From NCBI RefSeq assembly GCF_000315055.1, contig NZ_BAER01000042.1:1-43180 (forward strand): a DNA stretch of 43,180 nt, read 5' to 3'. The stretch's first letter is position 1; every line of letters starts with the position of its first letter. Shown here one piece after another: positions 18,771 to 28,211 of the stretch. The stretch comes from Paraglaciecola polaris LMG 21857. Its GTDB lineage: Bacteria > Pseudomonadota > Gammaproteobacteria > Enterobacterales > Alteromonadaceae. The position numbers were made by a program, and so were the translations under genes. The notes below the pieces were generated by a model that was not told the origin of the DNA, did not search any database, and saw nothing but the letters and a program-made list of their open reading frames with translations.

Positions 18771-21700
18771 ATGAAACTAAAATACCCAGCTCTGCTGGCG
18801 TTGTTTTGTGCTTCAACGGCACAAGCGACCAGCGTATTTATTAATGAAATTCACTATGACAATGCGGGTGGGGATGTTGGCGAATTTATTGAAATCGCGG
18901 CGCCTCAAGGCACTGATCTAACCGGTTGGTCGGTTGTGCTTTACAACGGATCCTCTACACAGCTCAGTGATTACGCGACTGAAGTGCTTTCTGGCGTTGT
19001 TGAAAACCAAAGTGGCGGTTACGGCTTTGCTACTGTTTATCCCTCCAGCATTCAAAATGGCGGGCCAGACGGTATGGCATTGGTTGACGGCAATGGAAAC
19101 GTCGTACAATTCCTAAGTTATGAAGGCAGTTTCGAAGCAGCTAGCGGCCCAGCTGCAGGCCTGACAAGTGTTGATATCGGTGTCGCTGAGTCAGGCGGGA
19201 CCCCAGAAGCATATTCTTTGCAATTATCTGGAAGCGGAAGTGAATACGCCGATTTTAGCTGGCAAGCAGAAGCTACTGAAACGCCTGGAAACACTAACAA
19301 TGGCCAATCTTTTGGCGGTGAAATAACGGACAGCGCACCTAGCGTTGTGGTTAGTCCCGCAGACGGCGAATCAAACGTTGCCGTTGATGCTAACATCAGT
19401 TTAACCTTTAGTGAGCCGGTAGTTGTTAGCGCTTATAACACCATCAATTGTGCCAGTGATGTTGCAATTCCTGTTTCGGCCACGGGCGATGGGGCAAACT
19501 ATTTGCTCGACCCTGACCAAAATTTTGCACCGGGAGATAGTTGTAGTTTCACTGTCAGCGCTGCAGATGTGACTGACATTGATGGCGAGCCAGATAACAT
19601 GGCCGAAGATATCACCGTTTCTTTTACCGTGATTGACAGCGGCGTAACGGTAAGTTTAGTGATAAATGAATTCCATGCGGATCCGGCGAGCGATATAAGC
19701 GGTGATGCCAATGGTGATGGTACGCGTGACTCTAGTGAGGACGAGTTCGTGGAGCTGGTTAATACTGGTGATACTGAAATTGATTTAAGTGGCTGGACGG
19801 TTAGTGATGGAGCGAGCTTGAGACATACCTTCCCTTCTGGCTCAGTCATTGAAGCTGGTTGTGCCGCTGTGGTATTTGGTGGCGGAACACCCCAAGGTGT
19901 GTTCGGTGGTGCGTTAATTCAAACCGCATCTACGGGCTCGGTGGGGTTTAATAATGGTGGTGATACCATCACAGTAACCAACGGTATCAGTACTTTTGAA
20001 GTGGTGTATGGTTCTGAAGGCGGTAACAACCAGTCTTTGACGCTAAATCCTGACGTAACCGGTGAAAGTTATAGTGCGCATTCCGTCGTTCCCGAAGCCA
20101 ATGATGCGTTATTTTCACCAGGAACCAAGCTTGATGGAACTAAATTCTCTGGCTGTACGGTCCCAGACTTGGCCCCTACCGTGGTTAATATTAGCCCTGT
20201 GGACGGGGCAACTGATGTGGGCGTGGATAGCGTTATCAAGCTAACATTTAGTGAAGATGTCACTGTGACACAATGGCCTAGCTTAGTTTGCAATATAAGC
20301 GGTGAGGTGGCCTTAGACGGCGCATTAAGTGGAATAGATTTCACCTTAACACCGGTCACTCCTTTAAGTGGCAACGATATGTGTACGTTAACGTTGACCG
20401 CAGGGTCAGTCGTTGATGTAGATGGCTCCCCAGATATGCTAGTAGATGACTTTGTCAGTAGCTTCAGCACAGCAGAATTGTTAGTTTGCAATGCGCCTGA
20501 TACCTTCATCCATGATGTGCAAGGCAGTGGTAGTGCAAGCACTCTAGTGGATCAAAGTGTTTTAGTGCAGGCGGTTGTCACGGCGGTATTGCCTGACTCC
20601 AACGTGTTCTATATTCAAGAAGAAGACGCAGAGACTGATGGTGATAAGAGTACCTCTGAAGGTGTATTGGTGTTTAACGACAGCGGCGCATTTAGCATGC
20701 CTGTGGTAGGGGATGTGGTCTCAGTGAAAGGCACGGTATCTGAGTTCTTTAATCGTACCCAAATCACACTTACTTCAGCACCATTGGTATGTGGTACCGC
20801 CACAGTATCGGCGAGTAATTTCACACTACCGGTTGCATCACTAGACGAGCTTGAATCGTTGGAAGGCATGTTGGTTACCAGCTCAGCGGCGTTGACGGTA
20901 ACAGACAATTTCACCCTAGGGCGTTTTGGTCAACTTACCTTGTCTAACGGGCGTCTTTACAATCCAACTAACATATTTACACCAGGCTCAGCAGAAGCGA
21001 TAGCACTAGCTGACAGCAACAGCCTGAATCGTTTGATATTGGATGACGGTAACGACACCAGCAACCCTGACGTGGTTCCTTTCCCCACAGGTGGTTTATC
21101 TGCTGATAATACGCTTAGAATGGGGGATACGGTTTCTGCCGTGACGGGAGTCGTTGACTATAGCTTTAGCGAATATCGTGTTATCCCGACGCAAGCGCCG
21201 ACTTTTGCTGCGACTAATCCGCGCACCAGCCAACCGGAATTAACGCTAGGTAACCTTAAAGTCGCCAGTCTCAATGTTTTGAATTTTTTCAATACCATAG
21301 ATGCTGGGCAGGATATATGTGGTCCTACTGGCGGTTTTGAGTGTCGTGGGGCAGATAATAACGGTACTGATACTAATGGACTGACTGAATTTGAGCGTCA
21401 AAAAAGCAAGACTGTCGCTGCTATCGTGGCAATGGATGCAGATATTGTTGGCTTGATGGAAATCGAAAATGACGGTTTCGGTACAGACAGCGCGATTATT
21501 GAATTGGTTGATGGTATTAACGCGCAAATGGGGGAAGGTACCTATGCGGTGGTGAATGGTGGCAGCACCATTGGCACTGACGCCATTACGGTTGCACTTA
21601 TCTACAAACCCGCTTCAGTAGCCCTAAGCGGTGAGTTGCAGGTGCTTAATAGCAGTAATTCGATTTCTGACGACAGCGGTGTGTTGTTTGATGATGGCAA

Positions 21701-22445
21701 AAACCGTCCTTCTTTGGCGCAAAAATTTGCCTTACTTGAAAACGGTGCGGAGTTAGTTGTGAGTGTTAATCACCTTAAATCGAAAGGTTCAAACTGTGGT
21801 GTAGGGGACGATGATTCAACTACAGGGCAAGGTAACTGTAACCTCACGCGTACGCGAGCAGCGCAAGCATTAACGGCCTTTATTACTGAGCAATTTGGCG
21901 AAACACCCGTGCTAATTATCGGTGACTTGAACTCTTACGCGAAGGAAGATCCTATCAGCGCCATTATCGGTGCTGGTTACACAGATCTCGCCAACTATTT
22001 CGGTGGAGCCCAAGCGTACTCTTACTCCTTTAATGGCGAGTTAGGGTATTTAGATCACGCATTAGCCAGTGCCAGTATGCTGGACAGCGTAGTGGATACC
22101 ACCGAATGGCACATCAATGCAGATGAGCCTGTTGTGTTGGACTATAACCTTGATTTCCAGTCTGAAGCTCAGCAAGTGAAATACTATGCACCCGACGCTT
22201 ATCGCATGTCTGATCATGATCCCGTTGTGATTTCGTTACAGCTCGAGTCTGAAATACAAGTCGTGGAAGGCGATTATGATGGTGATGGTGATGTGGATAT
22301 TATGGATATTCGCGCATTAACAAGAGCGATACAACTTCGTCAAACTATAGACAACAGCTTTGATTTTAACGAAGATGGTCAGGTAAGTTATACAGATGTA
22401 AGATTATTGCAACGTATGTGTACTCGCACGCGTTGCGCTATTTAA
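18771..22445 (+). CDS. Secreted ExeM-like nuclease with C-terminal dockerin module
   Basis: 1224-residue exported, multi-domain nuclease. Signal peptide about 1-20 (ending AQATS). Then: lamin-tail-like domain (about 21-130, VFINEIHYDN), SbsA-type Ig domain (about 190-290), second lamin-tail domain (about 295-415, VINEFHADP), second SbsA-type Ig domain (about 468-570), OB-fold (about 588-700), and an endonuclease/exonuclease/phosphatase domain (about 825-1156). The catalytic core is visible as MEIEND (896-901), VNHLKSKG, GDLNS and SDHDP (1147-1151). The order matches ExeM extracellular nucleases, which degrade extracellular DNA. From about 1167 two calcium-loop repeats (DYDGDGDVDIMD, DFNEDGQVSYTD) form a dockerin type I-like module ending RMCTRTRCAI. 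ExeM proteins more often end in a GlyGly-CTERM tail. AGGAG precedes the ATG. Confidence 0.9.
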   Translation: MKLKYPALLALFCASTAQATSVFINEIHYDNAGGDVGEFIEIAAPQGTDLTGWSVVLYNGSSTQLSDYATEVLSGVVENQSGGYGFATVYPSSIQNGGPDGMALVDGNGNVVQFLSYEGSFEAASGPAAGLTSVDIGVAESGGTPEAYSLQLSGSGSEYADFSWQAEATETPGNTNNGQSFGGEITDSAPSVVVSPADGESNVAVDANISLTFSEPVVVSAYNTINCASDVAIPVSATGDGANYLLDPDQNFAPGDSCSFTVSAADVTDIDGEPDNMAEDITVSFTVIDSGVTVSLVINEFHADPASDISGDANGDGTRDSSEDEFVELVNTGDTEIDLSGWTVSDGASLRHTFPSGSVIEAGCAAVVFGGGTPQGVFGGALIQTASTGSVGFNNGGDTITVTNGISTFEVVYGSEGGNNQSLTLNPDVTGESYSAHSVVPEANDALFSPGTKLDGTKFSGCTVPDLAPTVVNISPVDGATDVGVDSVIKLTFSEDVTVTQWPSLVCNISGEVALDGALSGIDFTLTPVTPLSGNDMCTLTLTAGSVVDVDGSPDMLVDDFVSSFSTAELLVCNAPDTFIHDVQGSGSASTLVDQSVLVQAVVTAVLPDSNVFYIQEEDAETDGDKSTSEGVLVFNDSGAFSMPVVGDVVSVKGTVSEFFNRTQITLTSAPLVCGTATVSASNFTLPVASLDELESLEGMLVTSSAALTVTDNFTLGRFGQLTLSNGRLYNPTNIFTPGSAEAIALADSNSLNRLILDDGNDTSNPDVVPFPTGGLSADNTLRMGDTVSAVTGVVDYSFSEYRVIPTQAPTFAATNPRTSQPELTLGNLKVASLNVLNFFNTIDAGQDICGPTGGFECRGADNNGTDTNGLTEFERQKSKTVAAIVAMDADIVGLMEIENDGFGTDSAIIELVDGINAQMGEGTYAVVNGGSTIGTDAITVALIYKPASVALSGELQVLNSSNSISDDSGVLFDDGKNRPSLAQKFALLENGAELVVSVNHLKSKGSNCGVGDDDSTTGQGNCNLTRTRAAQALTAFITEQFGETPVLIIGDLNSYAKEDPISAIIGAGYTDLANYFGGAQAYSYSFNGELGYLDHALASASMLDSVVDTTEWHINADEPVVLDYNLDFQSEAQQVKYYAPDAYRMSDHDPVVISLQLESEIQVVEGDYDGDGDVDIMDIRALTRAIQLRQTIDNSFDFNEDGQVSYTDVRLLQRMCTRTRCAI

Positions 22446-22483
22446 TAGGTTGTACCCATTAACTAACAGTAGGAAAAATAAGA

Positions 22484-23035
22484 ATGAAAAAAGTACTTTT
22501 ATTAGTTTGTGCAATGTTTGTTGGCAGTGCTAACGCAAATATGATTAATATCGATTTAAGCGATCCGAACCCATCGGTTGGGGATACGGTGTCAGTTAAT
22601 ATTAATATGACAGGTATTACAGAAGACTTTACGGCCTTTTTTACAGGATTTTTATTTGATAGCAGTCTCTTTGAATATGTAGATGGTAGTGTCAGTTCTG
22701 ACTTTCCACTCTACGACCCTTTTACAGGTAGTGGGTTGGATGTCGATTCAAGTTCTTCTGGTCTTTTGTCGCTTAATCTATTCGAGGACTTTGTTGCGCC
22801 AGTAATTTATGGTGCTGGAGATTATCTAGTGGCAAGCTTTAATTTATTGGCTATTAGTGAGGGGCAATCTTCATTTTCCTTGGCGCAAACCTCTTTGTTC
22901 GCACCGGATTTCGGGCCAGAAACAGCGTTAGATACCAGTGCTTCTGGTGCTAGCATCGCTGTACCCGCGCCAGGCTCTATGGCGTTAATGGGGCTTGCAG
23001 GTTTGGCATTATTTGGCTTGCGACGTAAGGCTTAA
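22484..23035 (+). CDS. Cohesin-like exported protein with PEP-CTERM-type tail
   Basis: 183-residue exported protein. Signal peptide about 1-18 (MKKVLLLVCAMFVGSANA). The body (about 20-155) starts INIDLSDPNPSVGDTVSVN and continues FFTGFLFDSSLFEYVDGS, ending in strand-rich segments such as GDYLVASFNLLA. This follows the cohesin pattern (Pro-x-x-x-x-Gly-Asp-x-x-x-Val, then a Phe/Tyr-Asp-x-x-Leu strand). The C-terminus VPAPGSMAL, a hydrophobic helix and LRRK form a PEP-CTERM-type sorting signal with PAP in place of PEP, normally handled by an exosortase. It starts 38 bases after the nuclease stop with AGGA upstream, so the two are probably one operon ending at the terminator at 23102. Cohesin assignment is by pattern only; the dockerin partners on both sides support it. 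Confidence 0.65.
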   Translation: MKKVLLLVCAMFVGSANANMINIDLSDPNPSVGDTVSVNINMTGITEDFTAFFTGFLFDSSLFEYVDGSVSSDFPLYDPFTGSGLDVDSSSSGLLSLNLFEDFVAPVIYGAGDYLVASFNLLAISEGQSSFSLAQTSLFAPDFGPETALDTSASGASIAVPAPGSMALMGLAGLALFGLRRKA

Positions 23036-23101
23036 GCCTAATCGTTATCCCTAGCAGCCTTACCTGAACACAGATAGGGCGAAGTTATTAAGTGCAGAAA
23101 G

Positions 23102-23132
23102 GGCGGTTATTATTCATCAACCGCCTTTTTTT
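23102..23132 (+). terminator. Rho-independent terminator after the cohesin-like gene
   Basis: GGCGGTT (23102-23108) pairs with AACCGCC (23119-23125), followed by seven T. It closes the nuclease/cohesin-like operon and leaves the protease gene to its own promoter. Confidence 0.9.
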
Positions 23133-23451
23133 CCCTTCAATCCCGTATTAGCTGACTGGGAATACTTTTGGTATTTCGACGAAGTAAACCCATATGCTCC
23201 AGGATCACTCTGCTGATCTTAAGCTGTAAACATAGTGATATGATTTGGTGGGAATTAAGTGAATACAGAATCAAGCTATCAAGTTGCATTTATGTTGCAT
23301 CTAAGTTAAAAAAGCGTTAACACCCGTTCGGGTTAATTGACTTTTTTGGTCCTGATAACAAAATATCAAGCCAATATAATTATCCGTATTATACAAATGA
23401 AATTCTAATAAGTGGGTTATATCTTAACCCCCACAGGGAATCAGAGATAAT
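23133..23451. promoter_or_regulatory. Intergenic control region upstream of the protease gene
   Basis: No gene seen. It contains two GTTGCAT heptamers with a four-base spacer (23283-23289 and 23294-23300; 11-base period), an ACCCG-TT-CGGGT inverted repeat (23322-23333), TTGACT at 23337-23342 as a possible -35, and TATAAT at 23375-23380 as a possible -10, but no well-spaced -35/-10 pair. A response-regulator site is plausible. Confidence 0.4.
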
Positions 23452-26400
23452 ATGAAACATACACTGTCCTTAGCTGTATCTGCAGCATTAATGTCAATGT
23501 CGGCGCACTCGGCTGGTGAGTTAGCTGACGGAATATCAAAGTTTGATGTTTCGCCATCTGCACTTAAAAGCGTAGCTGCAACGTCGGTCAACAAAAACAA
23601 AAATCAAAAAGAACCAGTAGCAAGCATTGCCCAAAGGTTTGTAGTAGAAAAAGGCATCGAAAATAAACCCTATGTTTATATCGTAAGATTAACCGATCAA
23701 CCTGTGGCAACGTATGACGGGGGGATAAAAGATCTTAAGGCCACAAATCCAAAGAAAGCAACGTCGGCATTCGCTCGTGTACAAGGACCCCAAAAAGCAC
23801 CCAAACTTGATGTTGAAGCCCCCGAGGTTAAAGCATATGTTTCTTACCTGAAAGGCGTACAGAGTACTTTTATCAGCAGAGCAACAAGAGTAGTAAACAG
23901 TCTGCGTGTTGTTGATACATTTAAATACAGCGTAAACGGTGTAGCGGTACGAGTGACTCCTGATGAAGCCGAAGCCTTATCTAAACTTCCTGGTGTTGAG
24001 CGCGTTGAGCGCGAAGCCTCTTACAAAATGGATACGGATACCGGGCCGATAAAGATAGGAGCACCGAATATATGGGACGGTTCAGTAACCAATAGCGGTG
24101 TTGGCACGTTTGGCGAAGGTATCGTCATCGCTACCATCGATTCTGGTGTGAATACCGACAGCCGATCTTTTGCCGATGTTGGCGATGATGGCTATGATCA
24201 TTCCAACCCCCGTGGTGCAGGGGTATATGTAGGAGATTGTGCAGATAACTTCCCTGAAATGTGCAATGACAAACTGATTGGTGTGCGTAGCTATACCAGA
24301 ATAACTGACGATTACGGTGATACAGATGTATTCCCGCCTAATTTGCCCAGAAATGGTGAAGACTATAGTGGTCACGGTTCACATACCGCAGGTACTTTTG
24401 CGGGGAATATATTGTTTGACGTACCTGTTCTTACACCTGGGGCAGGGGAAGAGAGCCACGGTATCCCTGGCGAGTTTGAATTCGCACGCATTTCTGGTGT
24501 TGCTCCCCATGCAAATATTATTGCTTATCAAATTTGTTATCCAGGACGTAGCGATGCAAACGACACTTACGGGGATTGCCCTGGAGCGGCCATTCTGGCG
24601 GGCATAGATAATGCGATCGAAGATGGTGTTGATATCATTAACTACTCTATCAGTGGGGGTGGTTTCCCTTGGAGTAGTGATGTTGATATGGCTTTCCTAT
24701 CGGCTAGAAATGCCGGTATATTTGTGGCCACATCGGCAGGTAACTCAGGTCCTGATGCCGCTACCACTTCTAAACATGCCCCGTGGTACACCGCTGTCGC
24801 TGCGTCAACTCACGGGCGTGAGATAGATTATGCCAAAGAAATTGGCGAATTTACTGGTGGTGACTATGAGCTTGGGACATTAACAGGCAACAGTAACTCT
24901 CTTGGCATTACTGCCTCTATCGTGTATGCAGGAGATTTTGCGAATACAAATGATCCTGACGGTGATCCTGCTCAGTGTTTGCAACCTTTCCCTGTCGGTA
25001 CTTTTAGCGGAGAAATCGTGATGTGTGACCGGGGCGCAATTGCACGTGTTGAAAAGGCACAGAATGTTGCTGCTGGTGGCGCAGAGGGATTTGTATTAGG
25101 TAATGTCACTGGAGGTGGCAGTACGGTTGATAATGACGCATACGTGATACCTGGTATCCATATAGATGCAGCCCAAGCTGAATTACTGCGAGACTGGTTA
25201 GCAAGTGGTGAAGGCCATATGGCAACCATTACCCCTTCTGCCGGTGAATTAATTTTAAGTGAAGGCGATGATATCGCCGACTTTTCATCTAGAGGGCCCA
25301 ACCCATCAATTAGCACGATTACCCCTCAGGTAGCTGCACCCGGCGTGAGTATTTATGCCGCTTCCGCTGACCAGAAGTTTGGTCACGATGGCCATATTGC
25401 AGACCCAAGTGATTTTGCTTTTTTAAGTGGTACATCGATGGCCAGCCCTCATGTGGCCGGAGCTGCCGCATTATTAATGGCCGCTAATCCTAGCTGGTCA
25501 CCGGACAACATTCGTTCTGCATTGATGATGACGGCCACCACTAACATGCGCAAAGAAGATGGTGTTACCCCAGCAGATTGGTTTGACATGGGATCGGGCC
25601 GTATTCAGGTCGACCAAGCTAATCAAACAGGTTTGGTGATGGATGAATCTGGCGCCAATTATCTTGCGGCAAACCCTAATGACGGTGGTGATCCCAAAAC
25701 ACTCAATATTCCTAGTATGGCTGATGATAACTGCGTCGGAGCATGTCGTTGGACAAGAACTGTAACGGCAACAAAAGATGGTCTGTGGTCTGTTTCAGGA
25801 GTGGGTATTTCTGATGGCGTCAGTGTCACGGTAAGCCCTGCTTCATTTGATATCGTGGCCGGAGCAAGCCAAGAAATTACGGTAACAGCATCAGCGGATG
25901 TAAGCGGAGATGATTTTTTATTCGCGCAACTGAATCTGACATCTAATACTTCACCTGATTTACATATGCCCATTGCCGTGATTGCTACAACCAGTAATAT
26001 TCCGGACTCGATGTCTATTTCTGCTGACAGGAATGCGGATACGCGGGTGTTATCTGATATTTTAGCGGTTGAAATAAGTGACTTTACTGCGCGGTCTTAT
26101 GGATTGACCAAAGCGACAAGTACTACCGCAAGTATTCTAGAAGACAGCGATAATGGAAGTGCTCTGGACGACTTGGCTGATGGTGTACACGTTATCACGA
26201 TGAATGTACCCGATGACGCCAAATATTTAGTGGCCGAGATAACCGCGTCTGAATCGCCCGATTTAGACTTGTTTGTTGTACGTGATGCCAATGAAAACGG
26301 CGTAGCTGAAGCTAACGAGGTTGTGGCATTCAGTGCGACGGCGTCGGCTTTGGAAAAAGTCAGTCTAGTTGAGCCCCTATCTGGTACGTATTGGATAGTC

Positions 26401-27879
26401 GTGCAAAACTGGAGTGCGTCAGCCTCAGGTGCAAGCGATGAATTTACTATCGCTACAGCCATAGTGGATGGCGAGTTGGGTGATAATCTAACCGTCGATG
26501 CACCATCCTCTATTGCGGCAATTACCCCCTTTGACATTCGTGTTGGCTGGGATATTGATGCAGTGGAAGGTGACAAATACTATGGCGCATTTGATGTAGG
26601 CGCCAGCGCTGGTTCAGCAGGAAGCTTTGGTTTAGTGGTGGTTGATCTCGATAGAACAGCTGATGATGTTCAAGTGGTTGGTGGCAGTGAAGAATTGCTG
26701 GTACCCGGCGATCAAATCGATTACGCCATACAAGTGGGACCAAACTTTAGTGACGCAGACCGTCAGTATGAGATTTCCTTAACCTTACCTGACGGAGTGA
26801 AACTGGTAGAAGGCTCATTGGTTGATGGCATGGTTGCCGAAAGTGGTACGTTAACATGGAGCGTGTTGCAGGATTCGATTAAAGGCCAAGCACCTTCCTA
26901 TTCTGTTACCACTAACGCAAACGATGCCTCTTGCGTAAACCCTAACTTTGGTCAGGGCTCAGGTTACCTTGATTTAGCCTTATTCGGCATCGGCTTCTCT
27001 GGTGCAGACGGAGATACAGTAACGGCAAACTTTAATAGTCCTGCTTCGTTACTGGGTCAAGCATATGATTCATTTGGCGTAACGGATGATGGTTTTATCA
27101 GCTTTACGGGAGATGTGGGTGCAACGCCTTGGGTTAACCAATTGATGCCTGATGAAAATCCAGCAAATGGTTTAATCGCTCCATTCTGGCGAGATATGAT
27201 ACTCGATACCGCTAATGGCTCGGGTATTACTGTTGCAACCGCAGGTCCTTTCACTATTGTTGAATGGGATAACATGCGCCCATTCGGCGGTGTAACTGGT
27301 GATAATCTTGATTTTCAAGTCATCTTCAACAATGCCCCCGTTGGTAATGAGCCTGACATCATATTTAGCTATGACGATGTTACCCATGTTACGGCGGATC
27401 AACAGGGAACCTCAATTGGTTATGAATCAATAGATGGAAAATCTGGTTTAACGACTCATTATGTAGGAGCCGCAGCGGAACAAATTGGCAATATTGAGAC
27501 TGACATTGTTTCAGGTTCACAACTATGTTTTAGATTGCAAGACCCTGATAATACCAAGTTATTAACCTTTAGCCTTGAGGTAACGGAAGATAATGCCGGT
27601 GGTCCAGTGCAATTACAGGCAATGTCGTCATTGCCAAACAATGTAGGAACAAAAACTGAGGACAGTCCAATCAACGCTAATGCAGTCGTTGCTGTCTCTG
27701 GTGATTGGGACGGTGATGGGGACGTTGATATTTCAGACATACGTGCTTTGATACGAGCTATCCAACTTCGCCAAGACATAGATTTAAGTTTCGACTTCAA
27801 CGATGATGGTCAAGTGAATTACACCGACGTTAGATTATTGCAACGTATGTGTACTCGCTCAGGGTGCGCGGTGAATTAA
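23452..27879 (+). CDS. Secreted subtilisin-like S8 protease with PA, PPC and dockerin modules
   Basis: 1475-residue exported serine protease. Signal peptide about 1-20 (ending SMSAHSAG). An I9-type propeptide (about 60-195) is followed by a subtilase domain with catalytic Asp230 (ATIDSGVN), His308 (GHGSHTAG) and Ser662 (GTSMASPHVAG). A PA domain is inserted at about 490-605. Downstream are Fn3-like strands, a pre-peptidase C-terminal domain (about 905-1003, HVITMNVPDDAKYLVAEI, DLDLFVV), a beta-rich DUF11-like region and a nidogen-like beta region (about 1180-1330, IAPFWRDMIL). From about 1417 it ends in a dockerin type I-like module (DWDGDGDVDISD, DFNDDGQVNYTD) and tail RMCTRSGCAVN, nearly the same as the nuclease tail. 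Probably degrades extracellular protein. It has its own promoter region and terminator. Confidence 0.92.
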   Translation: MKHTLSLAVSAALMSMSAHSAGELADGISKFDVSPSALKSVAATSVNKNKNQKEPVASIAQRFVVEKGIENKPYVYIVRLTDQPVATYDGGIKDLKATNPKKATSAFARVQGPQKAPKLDVEAPEVKAYVSYLKGVQSTFISRATRVVNSLRVVDTFKYSVNGVAVRVTPDEAEALSKLPGVERVEREASYKMDTDTGPIKIGAPNIWDGSVTNSGVGTFGEGIVIATIDSGVNTDSRSFADVGDDGYDHSNPRGAGVYVGDCADNFPEMCNDKLIGVRSYTRITDDYGDTDVFPPNLPRNGEDYSGHGSHTAGTFAGNILFDVPVLTPGAGEESHGIPGEFEFARISGVAPHANIIAYQICYPGRSDANDTYGDCPGAAILAGIDNAIEDGVDIINYSISGGGFPWSSDVDMAFLSARNAGIFVATSAGNSGPDAATTSKHAPWYTAVAASTHGREIDYAKEIGEFTGGDYELGTLTGNSNSLGITASIVYAGDFANTNDPDGDPAQCLQPFPVGTFSGEIVMCDRGAIARVEKAQNVAAGGAEGFVLGNVTGGGSTVDNDAYVIPGIHIDAAQAELLRDWLASGEGHMATITPSAGELILSEGDDIADFSSRGPNPSISTITPQVAAPGVSIYAASADQKFGHDGHIADPSDFAFLSGTSMASPHVAGAAALLMAANPSWSPDNIRSALMMTATTNMRKEDGVTPADWFDMGSGRIQVDQANQTGLVMDESGANYLAANPNDGGDPKTLNIPSMADDNCVGACRWTRTVTATKDGLWSVSGVGISDGVSVTVSPASFDIVAGASQEITVTASADVSGDDFLFAQLNLTSNTSPDLHMPIAVIATTSNIPDSMSISADRNADTRVLSDILAVEISDFTARSYGLTKATSTTASILEDSDNGSALDDLADGVHVITMNVPDDAKYLVAEITASESPDLDLFVVRDANENGVAEANEVVAFSATASALEKVSLVEPLSGTYWIVVQNWSASASGASDEFTIATAIVDGELGDNLTVDAPSSIAAITPFDIRVGWDIDAVEGDKYYGAFDVGASAGSAGSFGLVVVDLDRTADDVQVVGGSEELLVPGDQIDYAIQVGPNFSDADRQYEISLTLPDGVKLVEGSLVDGMVAESGTLTWSVLQDSIKGQAPSYSVTTNANDASCVNPNFGQGSGYLDLALFGIGFSGADGDTVTANFNSPASLLGQAYDSFGVTDDGFISFTGDVGATPWVNQLMPDENPANGLIAPFWRDMILDTANGSGITVATAGPFTIVEWDNMRPFGGVTGDNLDFQVIFNNAPVGNEPDIIFSYDDVTHVTADQQGTSIGYESIDGKSGLTTHYVGAAAEQIGNIETDIVSGSQLCFRLQDPDNTKLLTFSLEVTEDNAGGPVQLQAMSSLPNNVGTKTEDSPINANAVVAVSGDWDGDGDVDISDIRALIRAIQLRQDIDLSFDFNDDGQVNYTDVRLLQRMCTRSGCAVN

Positions 27880-27910
27880 GTCATAAGTAGAACATCAAGT
27901 ACAACCTTCT

Positions 27911-27935
27911 AAGGCGCTCACTCGAGCGCCTTTTT
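27911..27935 (+). terminator. Rho-independent terminator after the protease gene
   Basis: AAGGCGCTC (27911-27919) pairs with GAGCGCCTT (27924-27932) around an ACTC loop; a T-run follows. Confidence 0.92.
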
Positions 27936-28211
27936 ATTATATGTGTGCCTAGGTTAAATGACTTCTCTAGTAACTAAAAATCCAAATTTCACTATCTTAA
28001 GTAACAATTGTTAGTCTGTATTTTGATTGTATTTAACATCAAATGCGGTGAATTTACCTATTTTTGAGCCCAATAGCGGATTTTTTTTAAAAGTGTAAGA
28101 AAGCGTAAATGTTATGAATAATTGCCAAAAAATTAACGTAATATCAATACATATAACGACTTTAGTCGTAGAAAACATACACTGAATATTAATATATAAA
28201 AAGGTTTCTCC
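27936..28211. promoter_or_regulatory. AT-rich region upstream of the efflux genes, with a 14-base inverted repeat
   Basis: No gene seen. ACGACT-TT-AGTCGT at 28156-28169 is a perfect inverted repeat 42 bases before the adaptor ATG, a plausible operator. No regulator gene is adjacent. Confidence 0.4.
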
